Shown: in pieces, positions 53,829 through 64,000 of the stretch
Numbering within the stretch: the stretch's first letter is position 1
Layout of the letters: each line of letters opens with the position of its first letter
Assembly: GCA_024516035.1 (NCBI GenBank)
Contig: CM044963.1
Coordinates: forward strand, 25,129,935 to 25,193,934
Length of the DNA stretch: 64,000 nucleotides
Source of the DNA: Bactericera cockerelli
Taxonomy: Eukaryota > Arthropoda > Insecta > Hemiptera > Triozidae
Direction: 5' to 3'
The notes under the pieces: model-generated
Database searches by the model: none
Seen by the model: the letters and a program-made list of their open reading frames with translations, nothing else
Told to the model about the DNA's origin: nothing
Translations under genes and position numbers: made by a program

Positions 53829-56362
53829 CCTTGTTTACTTGAGTAAAAATAAAATATTCGCAAATGGCCCAGGTAAAACCATTTTTAATATTGTTTTATC
53901 AAATTTCAAATCTGATAGATTAGAGTTTTCCTAGTGGGTGGTTTACCCGGTCGAGAATGAACCGTTAAAAATGTTTCTTCTACTAACCTACTTGTTCTTT
54001 AAGTATGTTTTAAAACTTGCCCGACTCAAATAAAATTCCAAAAAACCTCACCGAGTCTCTTGTTTTCATAGCCACCAAAGTTGTGAAGAGCTCGAGGCAC
54101 TCTAACACAAGATAAGATCTTTTTCTTGCTTTAATATTCTTCTGGAGAGGTCTAATAATTTCTTTCTCTCTATCATAACTATCTTTTAGCATGTCTTCCT
54201 CTCAAGTTAATATCCTTTTAGATGGTTTTTTATATCTTTAGTTTCATGATCATTATCTTTCCGTTGTAAAGTTTTGATATTAAATGTAGAATCTGTCTGA
54301 ATGAAATTAAAACTCAAATTGATTCCACACGTTTTGACCCTGGATCAGATCGTAGAGATCTCAAGATGGAAACCAAATTCAGCCCCGGGCGGGCATCCAA
54401 TTTGTTTACCGACCGATTTAACAACCTAGCAGACCCCACCTTACGCGTAGAAAGATCTCAAGTGGTAGGCCCGTGTTTAGTGGTCAGAGGCCTAGGGCCC
54501 AGGTAGGAACAAAGCAAACACTGATAGAAACCTCAGAGAAATAAGTAATGGAGAACTCGTAATGCCTCTAACCTGTCATCTATAAAGAAAATGATAACAG
54601 CTATCAAAAATGGCTATCATTATTGTAAAGCATGTAAATCAAAAGAATATGAAGAAAAATTTATTTGTTATTGTTGTGATTCTCTCTGTGTTTCAGCCTA
54701 TCCAAAATGGCCGATTTTATGTGACAGGTTCATTACCAATGAGATATACCTTATAATTTCTCCATTGTTCCTCGGATTCCTCCCTGGCAACAACACTGAA
54801 TTGACATGCATTGGAGGTTGATTGCTCAAAGCAGTTGTCAGAAATCATTTCCTTACTGCAAATTTACATCCAATATATCAGAGAGTTTTCACTCAAAGGA
54901 TTCCCTCTTAAAGTGAGCATCAAGCAATAAACGTGAGTCCAGTGGTCAGCATAAATTGGAACTGATGGCAATAAATAACCCAGTCTGAAAATTACAAAGA
55001 AAAAAAAGAGGATAATTGTTGCAAATTGAAAGGGACAAAGAGTGGCCTTTTCTTTTACTTAACAATTAAAGAACAGGTAGAACAGTAAGTTACAGTTGGT
55101 GCAGTTCAGTTTAAATAATGAAATAATCTCAGAGATAGGTGCACTGGTGCAGGAGGATGATAGGATGAGCAAAAGATGGGCGGAGATCTTGTTGAAGATA
55201 ATCTGAAGTAGAAACACTGGGGAAAGACAGAAGGGAAGAGAAAGAAGTAGAAGCAAATTAAGAAAATTATGTCCTTCTAAAGATCATCCACAACCATCTA
55301 TACAAACCTTGAATCATCCCAAGAAACAAAAAAGAAAAAATGTTTAAAAATGTTAAAGTTTGTCAGTACTGTGTCTCACGGCAAGCATCACAATGATGTC
55401 AGTCTGTAGTAAAATATATTTACTATTTCTCTCTAGATGTGAAATATTTGAACTTTGAGGTTGAATAATAAGGAATTGAGGAAATATACCAAGAAAAGCT
55501 TGTGCTGTATTCTCTTTGAAGCTTGTCTCAATCGTAGTAATTATGTAAATTGTCACTTGACCCACTTGAATATCAGACGATTAGAGACAAATCAAAATAA
55601 TTTCCATATAGATCCTTATTTTCCTAGCATCCAACTACCCGTATGAAATGTTGCTCTTGAGAGAATATTCTATACCTAGAACCCACATTTATTATTATGT
55701 TCTTGTACCGAAGGATTTCACAAAGAAGGTGACCAATGACCAATGATAGACCACAATTCTAACAGTCTAAAATGAGTTACACCTATAAATACATCATTGT
55801 CCCTTCCGAATTTCAGAATAAAACTCCCCTGAACAATCTTGATCTTTCGATTAAAACTCAAAGTACTCGCACAGATCGCAGATATACAATTAAACGTGTT
55901 ATGGATTCCAGGTATGTTGCCACACACACATCGGTAAATTTTGGGTCTACTGACTTATCAAAACAGAAATCGAAGACTCTCGCAGATTGGTGAAGGTCCG
56001 TCGAGAAACTGGTTTACTATGATCTGATTCTAATGGGCTGTCTACGGTTATGGTAGTACGTGGTGTAATTTGGTTTCGCGAATAATTGGCAACGGTAGAA
56101 TGTGCAGATTGCGTTTATTTATTGATAGTTGAAAGTTGTGCATACTTGTGATGATATTCACATGTTCACGTTCTTTGTCGTGGTTGGTTTGAATACCTTC
56201 ATTTTTTGATACACATGAAGCTTTCATCGAATTGTTTCGATCGCTATTTGTAAAGTTTTGTTCAAATCATTGAAATACGCTTCAGTTATTAAATGGGAAT
56301 CAAAACTAAGGAATTTATTGAAATGCATTTGATTCTCTATCTTGTGAGGTTCTTTTTCTATT
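53829..56362. other. Unassigned stretch with small open frames
   Basis: A 76-codon frame at 54591-54821 has an unusual cysteine spacing (YCKACKS...FICYCCDSLC) and an acceptor-like CTCTGTGTTTCAG inside it at about 54684-54696, so it could be chance or a piece of an exon. No other support. Other frames (55353-55993) overlap on both strands and are not convincing. Confidence 0.3.
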
Positions 56363-56775
56363 TGACTTCATCTTACCAAAAGTAGGCAGACACTTGGAAG
56401 TACCTACTGTGAGACATCATCCCACTTAATGTCGCACCAAATGTAGGCAGACACTTGGAAGTACCTACTGTGAGACATCATCCCACGTAATGTCGCACCA
56501 AATGTAGGCAGACATTTGGAAGGGCTGTGAGACATCATACCACTTAATATTGCACCAAATGTAGGCAGAAACTTGGAAGTGCTGTGAGACATCATCCCAC
56601 TTAATATTGCACCAAATGTAGGCAGACACTTGGAAGGGCTGTGAGACATCATACCACTTAATATCGCACCAAATGTAGGCAGAAACTTGGAAGTGCTGTG
56701 AGACATCATTCCACTTAATATGGCACCAAATGTAGGCAGACACTTGGAAGTTCATGAGACATCATCCCACTTAAT
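56363..56775 (-). repeat. 57-61-bp minisatellite, about seven units
   Basis: Unit contains ACCAAATGTAGGCAGACACT, TGGAAGTGCTGTGAGACATC and ATCCCACTTAATATTGC. Two higher-order types alternate (AGACACTTGGAAGGG and AGAAACTTGGAAGTG). The 57-base form is divisible by three and gives a 19-residue repeat frame on the minus strand. A run of Cs ends the array at about 56778. Confidence 0.93.
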
Positions 56776-56789
56776 AACCCCCCCCCCCC

Positions 56790-57048
56790 CCTGAATTCTG
56801 AACGGAAAAAAGACCGTACACCGGTGTCCCTCAGGGCATTGCTCACGGAAACAGCTACCTCGGGAAACTAATGGGGTTTCCAGGTCCCAGCGCCTCGTGC
56901 AAGACTGTTTCGGAAACCCGGAGTATTCTTCGAGTGAATAACGGATCTTGAAATGGAGAATGTTATGTGTGGGATGACATTACATTGGCGGCTCGGGGAT
57001 ACAAATTCGAGAACTTGTAGATCTAGGGCGAAATTAATAGACAGCATC
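56790..57048. other. Unassigned, less AT-rich stretch
   Basis: More balanced composition than the surroundings (CACGGAAACAGCTACC, CCAGCGCCTCGTGC), but no clear frame or repeat. Confidence 0.35.
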
Positions 57049-57431
57049 AATTGAATGGGTGAGTAGAAGAACCAGGAATGTCAAAAATCGACTTTTCAGG
57101 AAAGCAAAAATAAGATTTGTCTTATTTTTGCTTTCCTGATGCTAATGAGTATAATAAAATTAAATTTTACATTTCTTTTTATTCGACAAGATTCTCACAA
57201 CTAGGTACTAATACCGCTAGCAAAAGTGGTCAGTGATTTTGTTACATTCCTTATTTCACATCAGATTTTTTTTCTGCTTCCCCACTTTAAAATCGAAAAA
57301 AATATACTTTTAAGGGGTATTTCTCCTTCATATTCACAGAGATGATAGAAAAGAGTACATTCTTTCTTATTCTACGAAGAAAAAAAAATCGATTTTTGAC
57401 ATTCCTGGTTCTTCTACTCACCCATTCAATT
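57049..57431. mobile_element. Inverted-repeat element, 383 bases
   Basis: The first about 44 bases (starting AATTGAATGGGTGAGTAG) return in inverted form at the right end (CTACTCACCCATTCAATT), almost perfectly. Next to the left end is a perfect 20-bp hairpin (57096-57115 with 57120-57139, loop TTTG). No coding content. The palindromic AATT at both edges hides any target duplication. Confidence 0.75.
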
Positions 57432-57564
57432 ACTAAAGTCATTACTATGCGTAGGTTCTCCCTATTTTACACAGTACGCTATCCGAGACTTAGCGCCACA
57501 GAGGTATTACAAAAACGTCTATTGATTCCACCCCTACAGTCGTACTTTTTTAATTTATTGGATT

Positions 57565-57820
57565 TTTTTTTTCTCAAGCTACAATCAAGCAAGATTTTAA
57601 CGGGACGGAATCGGAAATCTGCAATCTTACTTGAGATAATAATACTTTAGTGGAAAGTAACCACCAGGCGAGGTTAATGCTACTTGTTTAATTAATTCAA
57701 TTTTTTTCTCAAATTTTAATCAAGCATGATTTTGACGGGACGGGATGGGAAATCTGAAATCTTACTTGAGATGATTATGCTCTTTAGTGGAAAGTAACCA
57801 CCAGGCGAGGTTAATGCTTA
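57565..57820 (+). repeat. Diverged 120-bp duplication that includes a T1 tail
   Basis: The order TTTTTCTCAA, AATCAAGCAAGATTTTAACG, GGAAATCTGCAATCTTACTTG and AAAGTAACCACCAGGCGAGG occurs at 57565-57682 and again with about 10% differences at 57695-57820. The first copy stops in the SINE body; the second continues into the full T1. Confidence 0.85.
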
Positions 57821-57988
57821 GAGCATTTTCTAATACCTAACCTCAATGCCTTATCATCATTTGGTCATCTACCTACACAACTAAATGAAGAAAAATTCAG
57901 TGATTGGGTGGGATTTGAACCAACGGGTCCCTACATTTTCGCTGCCTAGATTACCGAACTAGCGCCTTAATCACTTGGCTACCAATGA
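57775..57988 (-). mobile_element. SINE T1
   Basis: Body AAAGTAACCACCAGGCGAGG and GAGCATTTTCTAATACC, head text GATTTGAACCAACGGGTCCC, CTAGATTACCGAACTAGCGC. Diverged but complete. Confidence 0.75.
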
Positions 57989-57999
57989 GATATTCTGAA

Positions 58000-58640
58000 G
58001 ACGATTTTTTTTTATATATTTTTTTTTTTCTTATTATAAATACGACTGCTAATAGTTCTTTATTTGAAACTTTGAAAATAGTGGTAAATTATTTTCAATC
58101 TCTCAGTTTTCGTGCATGTGTACTTGTGTACGAGTATTGTTTTTTGTACTACACTGTTTCTTGTTGATTTTAATATTTTCCTTTTAAAAAAGAGCGTGAA
58201 ATGAAAGTCGATACAGAAAATTTAGAAACACACCTCTAATTTGGTGATAAATATCGTTTAATACAAAAAAAAATATTTTTTTTACAAAAACGAACACAAT
58301 AGTTCCGATTTGTAATATTAGAAATTTCTACGAAGTAAAACCGACATCTTGGAAGTAATAGAGATTAACTATGCCATTTATTTTATTACTGTGGAGTGTG
58401 GAAAGTGTTGGAAATTTTGTGCGTGTTGCGTGTTACAAAATAAACTTGGGGGTGTTTATCTCGTAAATTGCTATAGAGGGCAGTGTCATGTTTTATTTAT
58501 TACACAACTAGCTGTTTATCCGTGCTTTCAATTTTCCGGGCCAACTAACCTTCTGTAAGGACAAAGTCTTTTTGTAAGTAGGTATATAATAATTTTAAGT
58601 TTTCTCAGGTAGTGTTCAATAATGGCCAAGTCTTTTTATA
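58000..58640. other. Unassigned AT-rich stretch
   Basis: Near 58508 ACTAGCTGTTTATCCGTGCT resembles the reversed 3' end of a short Helitron, but no matching 5' end was found. Confidence 0.35.
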
Positions 58641-58648
58641 AGTATATA

Positions 58649-59528
58649 CCGGGTGTTCAGCAAAAAAATCGGACACTTTGTTTTCTTAATAACTGTTTAA
58701 GATAGAGTCTTGAAATTTTATGAGCATGTTTTCAACAATATTTTAGATGCTTCCACCAAATTTAATAAAAATATACTGAAAAGTTTTCAAATGACAGCTT
58801 CCCAAAGTAAATGTTTAAAAACCCACTTTTACCGTTTCTTCCGTAAAGAACAGGAAACTGTTCATGCATTTTCTTGTTAAAGCAGACTGTTTTATCCTGT
58901 AGAGAGGTGTTGCGTTTAGGACTTATTGTTAATTTTGTAAGCTCTTAATTTAATCAGGATTGTTTTAAGTTTTATCATAGATCCTTACGTAGGTACATCC
59001 TTAGGTAGGTACATACGTGAACCTGACTAACTTTAATAAATTAAAAAAAAAAAAATCGTATGTTTCATTGTTTCAACCTAATTTTAAAAGTGTTAACATT
59101 GAAATTATAAAATAATTTTATGAGAGTCTGATAGTTACATGATAAACACTTTACAAGGAGATAAAGGTTCAGGGTGAGAAAGATTATTAAAGATTCGAAT
59201 TCCAAGAATTCTTCATAAAATTGAGAAACACTGGATTTCTGGAAAGACTGAAGAAAAGCAAATAGCAAGATTGTTTTCAGAATACCGTTGCTTCAGTTAG
59301 CAAAATCTTAGAAACATAATAAAATTGTAACGCAGAATTCTTCGTTATAAAATCCCTAAAATAGTGGACAATACTAAATTCGTAACCAACAAAATGAGGT
59401 CGACATTTCGTTCTAAAATTTTCAGGACATTTTCAAAATATTGTGCACTTTATTTCAGGTCTCTATTTTTAATTTTTTTCAAATATTTGAAAAACAAAAG
59501 TGTCCCCGGTTATTTTCTGAATACCCGG
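58649..59528. mobile_element. 880-bp TIR element with TA sites
   Basis: Ends CCGGGTGTTCAGCAAAAAAA and, from the right, CCGGGTATTCAGAAAATAAC; both are followed within a few bases by GGACACTTT. TA flanks each end (58647-58648 and 59529-59530), the Tc1/mariner-type target. The interior has no transposase; the only frame (59065-59268, minus) is not recognised. Confidence 0.7.
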
Positions 59529-59530
59529 TA

Positions 59531-60012
59531 TATTTTTTAGTTTCCTCAGGTAGTGGTATGAATAAATTTGAGTTAGTTTTATCAATGTTATCAATTCCAT
59601 TTTAATTTTTAGCTATCGTTTACTGTTTCCCAATTAAAAATCATTGGAGATGATAAAAAAAAACATTTAAGATTAAATTTTAAAGTTGATCCGCGCCCAG
59701 CCTTGGGAATTGTAGACAAAATAATTGGAGATGCATGTTTTAAAGATGATGTTTTAAAAAGTTATTTTGGTACAAAGATTTTGGCAATAATTTATTTTTA
59801 TAATGTACGCTATTACAATTTTGGTAATCGAAAAAAAAAAAAAAAAAAATGAGCACCCATACCTTTTTCACACAGCGTTTCTATTTGATACAAATGTCAT
59901 TTCTTACCAAAGTGATCCATCAACTTTGTAAAATATTGCTAGTTTCTTTTAATAGGTTTTCTAAACTTATTGACACATTCTATTTTTTTATCGACACATT
60001 CTATTTTTAGTA
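59531..60012. other. Unassigned AT-rich stretch
   Basis: Contains a 20-base A run near 59830. No gene seen. Confidence 0.4.
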
Positions 60013-60195
60013 GTCACTGTGGCAGAGCGAGTTAGCGCGCTAGGCATTGCACACATGGTGACCTGGGTTCGATTCCCAGCGGGGGAGGATTTTTTCTGCT
60101 CTGTACTTGGATGTTCGGGGTCCACTCATACCTCGTGAGGAAAAATGAGTAGCTGCTTTAATGTGAAGCAGCGACCAGTGGCAAAAAAATAATAC
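60013..60195 (+). mobile_element. SINE T6
   Basis: Head GTCACTGTGGCAGAGCGAGT, AGCGCGCTAGGCATTGCAC and B box GGGTTCGATTCCCAG. The body has GGATGTTCGGGGTCCACTC and GAAGCAGCGACCAGTGG and ends AAAAAAATAATAC. The likely anticodon position reads GCA or TGC, depending on loop placement. Confidence 0.8.
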
Positions 60196-60460
60196 AAGAT
60201 ATTGTAAATTAAAGTGGTAAAGTCCTATGATTCTGCGCTACCCACTAAAATTGTGACATAATAACACAAAGAAAAAGCATTATTTTTTTATCGAGTATTT
60301 TCAGTACAAACTTTTTTTATTTTATTCTAACTACACCATGACATAATTTTCACTTTCCTTATCATATAATAAGGAAAATATTGTATTCGTCGAAAATTTG
60401 ACCTGTTTTTTTTTTACAATTCAGTCATTGGTCCATGCGTCCGTCTGTCGGTCTGTCTGT

Positions 60461-60461
<1 letters not shown>

Positions 60462-60493
<32 letters not shown>

Positions 60494-60650
60494 CAAGATG
60501 AGTGTTTCACAGCCTTTTTTATTTCACAGCCATGAAACAGGAGCTTCTGTAGACGCTTGTGTTATGTGTTGTAGCTTGCCCATCCCGTCGTATGCCTCCC
60601 CTCTGATGGACGAGAAGTGACACAATACTTCCCATTTAGGTGCTGGGTCA
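60462..60650 (-). mobile_element. SINE T7, 5' truncated
   Basis: A long poly-T run (60462-60493), then AGATGAGTGTTTCACAGCC and the body to GGTGCTGGGTCAAC. The tRNA-like head is missing, as expected of a truncated retroposed copy. Confidence 0.85.
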
Positions 60651-60654
60651 ACAA

Positions 60655-60695
60655 CACATACAAACATACACGCGCTGTGTGTATGTTTGTATGTG
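60655..60695. repeat. Perfect 17-bp hairpin
   Basis: CACATACAAACATACAC (60655-60671) and its complement (60679-60695), loop of 7 bases. Confidence 0.9.
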
Positions 60696-61029
60696 AACAC
60701 GATATCTCGATAACGGTAAGAGCTAGAGTACCTACTTCTTCATTGAGCCGCCCTGCAACGTGGTGTTGAATTAATGTTTTCAGCTTTTACATTCTAATTT
60801 AGACGAGCGGAATATTTCAACATTTCCTTCCTCGGAGTCGTACCTAAGAAAAAACAGGAGAGATAAATTGAGAGAGAGAAAGATGGACGAGAAAAGGAAT
60901 AGACAGGGCGAGGGAGAGAAAAAATGAAAAGGGAAGTGGGGAGAGGAAATTTGAAAAGAATGCAAGAGGGAGAGAAGATTTAATTACGTGTGACAGAAAC
61001 ATACCTTAAATTGTTACCTAACATTATAT

Positions 61030-61033
61030 CATC

Positions 61034-61108
<75 letters not shown>
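61030..61108 (+). repeat. (CT)n microsatellite
   Basis: Almost uninterrupted CTCTCT for over 70 bases. Confidence 0.95.
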
Positions 61109-61111
<3 letters not shown>

Positions 61112-61201
61112 TCTCCCTCTCATACACACACACCTCATCATATTTCTTACTAAATCCTTACATCTTTTTTCTATCTTTGTCGTATTTCAGTATATGTCTT
61201 T

Positions 61202-61233
<32 letters not shown>

Positions 61234-61387
61234 GGTTAAAATTATTTTCAGGCCGATACCAGAAAGCTTTACCACCCCTCTAACCTGGGGGTGCCATTTA
61301 CTAAAAACCTTATGGCTTTATTACTTCAATAAATAGGTAAAGATTGATGGATATTTTTTAAGTTAGGTATTTGTATGTAAAGTTACC

Positions 61388-61493
61388 AACATTGTATTAA
61401 TCACAATCGTGATATCACAATTACTGAAACTCGCTATAATATTTTTTACATTTCCGCGTCTTAATCGATCAAGATGCAAGCTACCGAGGTTGG
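61388..61493 (-). mobile_element. SINE T2, partly decayed
   Basis: Plus strand opens AACATTGTATTAATCACAATCG, keeps GATATCACAATTACTG, and closes with the reversed head (TTAATCGATCAAGATG...CTACCGAGGTTGGT). The B box is missing. Confidence 0.65.
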
Positions 61494-61928
61494 TAAGTTA
61501 GATATGTATATTATGTTGTAAAGGTGTTGTACTCAAGAGACTACTAACATCTGAACTGAAGGTGCAAAAGCCAAAAGAATGTACGAGTATACTTAGTAAA
61601 AAAAAACTTCTCTTTTTTATACTTACACAAGCATTTTTGACTCATTAATCATTTCAAGGTTCTGTAAAGATAAAAATAAGAGACTTCTTTTTGGAAAGCT
61701 TTGGGCCGGTGTCAACCCGGGTAATTATCCAACTTTCAGTCCAAAAAATGTTGGAATGACTGATTGTCTCAGAGTAATGTCCAAATGTTAGGCTACCCCC
61801 AGGCTGTACAAATACACCCTTCTCTCGCTGTGTGTAAATAAACAAGGCCTTGTTCAGAATGTTGGGGTAATGGGACTTTTTGTCCTCGCTTGTAGTGCTG
61901 TGGACACAAGGAAAGGTAATTCAACTCT
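61494..61928. other. Unassigned stretch
   Basis: No feature recognised. Confidence 0.4.
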
Positions 61929-62340
61929 ACAGAATGTTATAGAAAAGTGTGCCTTTATTTTACCCACGTGTTATATGGACCATTTTAGGGGGGGTCAAGT
62001 CTATAACAAAAAGGGCGAAAGTGCTTCATAAGGAAGATCAGGGGTGGCCTCCTGCGGCCGCCCTGAAAGTTCAATGACCTTGATTTCCACATCAAAATAA
62101 CGGCGTTATCTTGTATTGGGAGTCGATTTTTTCCGCGTTTCAATAACTCTAACTCAATAACAAAAACTCTAAGTAACAGGTGTAATTCAGAATCTTAGAA
62201 TTTTTAAAGAACCTTTAGAGGCGCGTATCCCCTTATGAAGCACTTTTGCTCTTATTGTTTTAGACTTGGCCCCCTCTTAAATGGTCCATATAACACGTGG
62301 TCAAAATAAAGACGCACTTTTTCTGAAACACCCTGTATAT
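61929..62340. mobile_element. Foldback element with TACAGGGTG-type end
   Basis: The right end read inward from 62340 begins TACAGGGTGTTTCAG, and the left end begins TACAGAATGTTATAG. About 100 bases on each side are inverted copies (CACGTGTTATATGGACCATT occurs in both), separated by about 190 bases including CTCCTGCGGCCGCC. The terminus matches the opening motif of the palindrome units at 16411-16940. Confidence 0.78.
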
Positions 62341-62517
62341 CTCGTTGTTTCGTGCACTAATGGAACTTTTCACCCTAAAACTGGGTGGGGTACCTGGGTG
62401 ATACTATTCAAGGTTCATTCTGTTACAATATTCTATGGGGTGTCTAGTTTATAGTTTTTCCATGGTATTTCCATTATCATAGCAGGAGTAGACCGTGGCA
62501 AACCCGAAGGAAGGCAA

Positions 62518-62561
62518 AACCACCAGGTGAGGTCACTGAAAGCATTTTCTACCACCTAACA
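62518..62561 (-). repeat. T1 SINE body fragment
   Basis: AACCACCAGGTGAGG followed by AAAGCATTTTCTACCACC, no head. Confidence 0.6.
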
Positions 62562-62865
62562 ATCAATTTTCTAATCAAACCTGGATACGAGAAGTGGATA
62601 CAAGAGAAAGATTTCCATGTAAAATTCAGAGTTTTGTATTGTATTGTAAAATCCTATGGAAGAAAGTAAAACCCCTGAAAATTTACCTGTACTAGAACAA
62701 GGACTCAACTCATTGTTTGGAAATAAATTCATAGGGACCTAGACGTTTTTCTTCCTCTCCCTCTTTTTTCTCTTGAAAATTGTTACTTTTCCAGAAAAAA
62801 AAGTAGGAAAAGTGGTCGTAAATTATTCGAGATGTCTTCTGTGTCAGGTGCCCCGCCCCTCTCTC

Positions 62866-63115
62866 TTTCTATCCCTTTCTCTCTTACTCTTTCTATCCCT
62901 TTCTCTCTTACTCTTTCTATACCTTTCTCTCTTACTCTTTCTATACCTTATCTCTTACTCTTTCTATCCCTTTCTCCCTCTCTGGCTATACTCTCTTCTC
63001 CCTCTCTTTCTCTCTTTCTTTCCCTTTCCCTCTCTCTTACTCTCTCGCTCTCTCCTTTTCTCTCTCTCCCTTTCTCTCTTACTCTTGCTATAATCTCTCT
63101 CTCTCTTTCTTCCTA
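62866..63115 (+). repeat. CT-rich tract with 24-bp repeat
   Basis: Four units of about 24 bases (CTTTCTATCCCTTTCTCTCT plus TACT) at 62869-62965, then irregular CTCTTT sequence. The 106-codon frames are compositional. Confidence 0.88.
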
Positions 63116-63267
63116 TATTTTCTCCATTTCTCTGCTCCCTATAATACATTAGGGTCGAATCACCTTATGTACAGTGTGTAACAAAGGAACTTTTACACCC
63201 TATAACAGTAGAGACTGTGTCAGAATTCAGGTGTCTTGAAGGAGTGATTTAAGGGGTCAAAATAATT

Positions 63268-63655
63268 ATTATAATAAAGGTTACTGCCGGGTTATGACTA
63301 ATAAGTCGCATTATTCTAGCTGTAAGCTATACACGTAGGTACCGCATTAGAATCTCGAAATTTCGGTTGAAAATCCCGTTGACTCGAAAGAATTATTCGC
63401 CCCTTGTCAAACTTCGCTCCTAATTCGATATTCCGATATCTCGAAATCCCGAAATCTCTATACTCCGGATAACTCAAAATGACACTTCTCTCTTCCTTGA
63501 ATTTTGAGTTGGCTGCGATTCTACTGTACTAAGGGGTCAAAATCCCAAATGTGAGAATAATAACATGCCATGTTCTGGCTGGGTTTCGAACCCACGACCT
63601 TTGGATTACCAGACCGACGCAACGCCGCGACGCGCCAAGCATTGACAACTAGGCT
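63268..63655 (-). mobile_element. SINE T4 split by a miniature element
   Basis: Left part TTACTGCCGGGTTATGACTA and GTAAGCTATACACG, right part GGTCAAAATCCCAAATGTGA, TGGCTGGGTTTCGAACCCAC and a reversed head. The two are separated by the insertion at about 63344-63528. Confidence 0.7.
63344..63528. mobile_element. Possible pogo/Tigger-like miniature element
   Basis: The ends CATTAGAATCTCGAAAT and, from the right, CAGTAGAATCGCAGCC share about ten bases. The interior has several TCTCGAAATTTCGG/ACTCGAAAG-type blocks. The CAGTAGAA start and TA at the right edge recall pogo-group elements. Left TA target is not clear. Confidence 0.45.
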
Positions 63656-63679
63656 AAATGAATACGTTAGGAATGTTAC

Positions 63680-63822
63680 CGAAGGAAATTTTCAAACCTG
63701 CTACCCACATTAACCTCACCCAGCCTGTGTGGGGCCGGAATACCAGCATCACGAAGTCTTCACCTCGGTGGACGTTGCTTAAATTCTGCGATCCTACGAG
63801 AACCAGTGCAAATCGATGCTGG
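63680..63822 (-). mobile_element. SINE S5, degenerate and shortened
   Basis: On the minus strand it begins CACCAGCATCGATTTG, keeps AAGCAACGTCCACCGAGG, has lost the rest of the 5S C-box region, and continues with the body (CCGGCCCCACACAGGCTGGG, GTTAATGTGGGTAGCAGG). Confidence 0.72.
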
Positions 63823-64000
63823 TGAAACACTTTATTTATATACTCTTGGATAGTATGAGTGGTGGAATTTCCTTGCTCGCTCTAAGAAATTATTCACGAG
63901 TATCTCGACTGAATTCATCTTTCTTGTCCACCCTGTATATTGTCCACCGGCAGAATGGGTATGGGTGTGTGTCCGGTACAGTTCATTCAGACTCAGATTG

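Larger units (their letters stand above)
42536..56270 (+). repeat. Second copy of duplicated locus, good quality
   Basis: Starts in the S5 remnant at the equivalent of 28231 and stays colinear with the first copy to the equivalent of 42434 (the shared ACACATGAAGCTTTCATC lies near 56212 here and 42382 there). It lacks the hAT element, S5 SINE and RT tail of the first copy, and has its own T7 SINE and TIR insert. Confidence 0.9.
60352..60735 (-). repeat. Dispersed repeat with hairpin, split by a SINE
   Basis: Reverse of the repeat at 20436. It opens with ACTTTCCTTAT-catat-AATAAGGAAAAT, continues AATACAATATTTTC-type and TCTGTCTGTC text, is interrupted by the T7 insert at 60462-60650, and resumes to GATATCTCGATAACGGTAAG. 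Confidence 0.6.

Noticed and set aside
54591..54821. Cysteine-rich zinc-finger-like peptide
   Set aside because: One short frame with suggestive cysteines but no complete motif, no clear start or splice support and no neighbouring exon; noted only in the regional entry.

Overview
The window is about 64 kb of gene-poor, AT-rich animal nuclear DNA made almost wholly of short mobile elements, minisatellites and polypyrimidine or polypurine tracts. No complete host gene is visible. A C-terminal transposase fragment with the block SPDLAPCDFFLWG, of a type common in insects and spiders, and short Helitrons ending in CTAG point to an arthropod, probably an insect. That placement is inference.

Repeat names used here. 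S5 is a SINE whose head is a 5S rRNA copy. T1 to T7 are SINEs with tRNA-like heads: T1 has a GCACTGG/CCAGTGC acceptor stem, T2 is Thr-like and begins ACCGACCTCAG, T3 begins GCCTCCGTGGCGTAATGG, T4 to T6 have other tRNA-like heads, and T7 is Gly(GCC)-like with a long poly-A tail. S5 and T3 share the same central body. H1 and H2 are two non-autonomous Helitron subfamilies with A|TC...CTAG|T ends. RT is a retroposon 3' tail with the stem GAGATTGCC...GGCAAT.

Layout. 1-9 kb: Helitrons, T1 and T2 SINEs, purine-rich tracts and one weak candidate exon (1844-2005). 9-16 kb: S5, T3 and T5 SINEs, CT tracts, a 23-unit 28-bp minisatellite and a TTAA-flanked miniature element. 16.2-18.3 kb: a 2.1-kb element with hAT-like ends and an 8-bp target duplication, almost filled by a palindrome with arms of about 0.86 kb. 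18-28 kb: more SINEs and Helitrons, GA/CT blocks, perfect hairpins and a G-run repeat.

28.2-56.3 kb is one locus represented twice on either side of a run of Ns (about 42435-42535). The first copy (28231-42434) ends at the gap and the second (42536 to about 56270) begins at it. The first copy degrades toward the gap into homopolymer-error sequence. I read this as two unmerged contigs or haplotypes rather than a biological tandem duplication. The copies differ by clean insertions (an hAT miniature element, an S5 SINE with target duplication, a T7 SINE, an RT tail, a TIR insert) and by repeat-array lengths, so the pair acts as a natural filled-site/empty-site comparison. 56-64 kb: a 57-61-bp minisatellite, several terminal-inverted-repeat elements, more SINEs and CT tracts.

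The most unusual content is the S5 SINE family and its shared body with T3, and the nested hAT/palindrome element.
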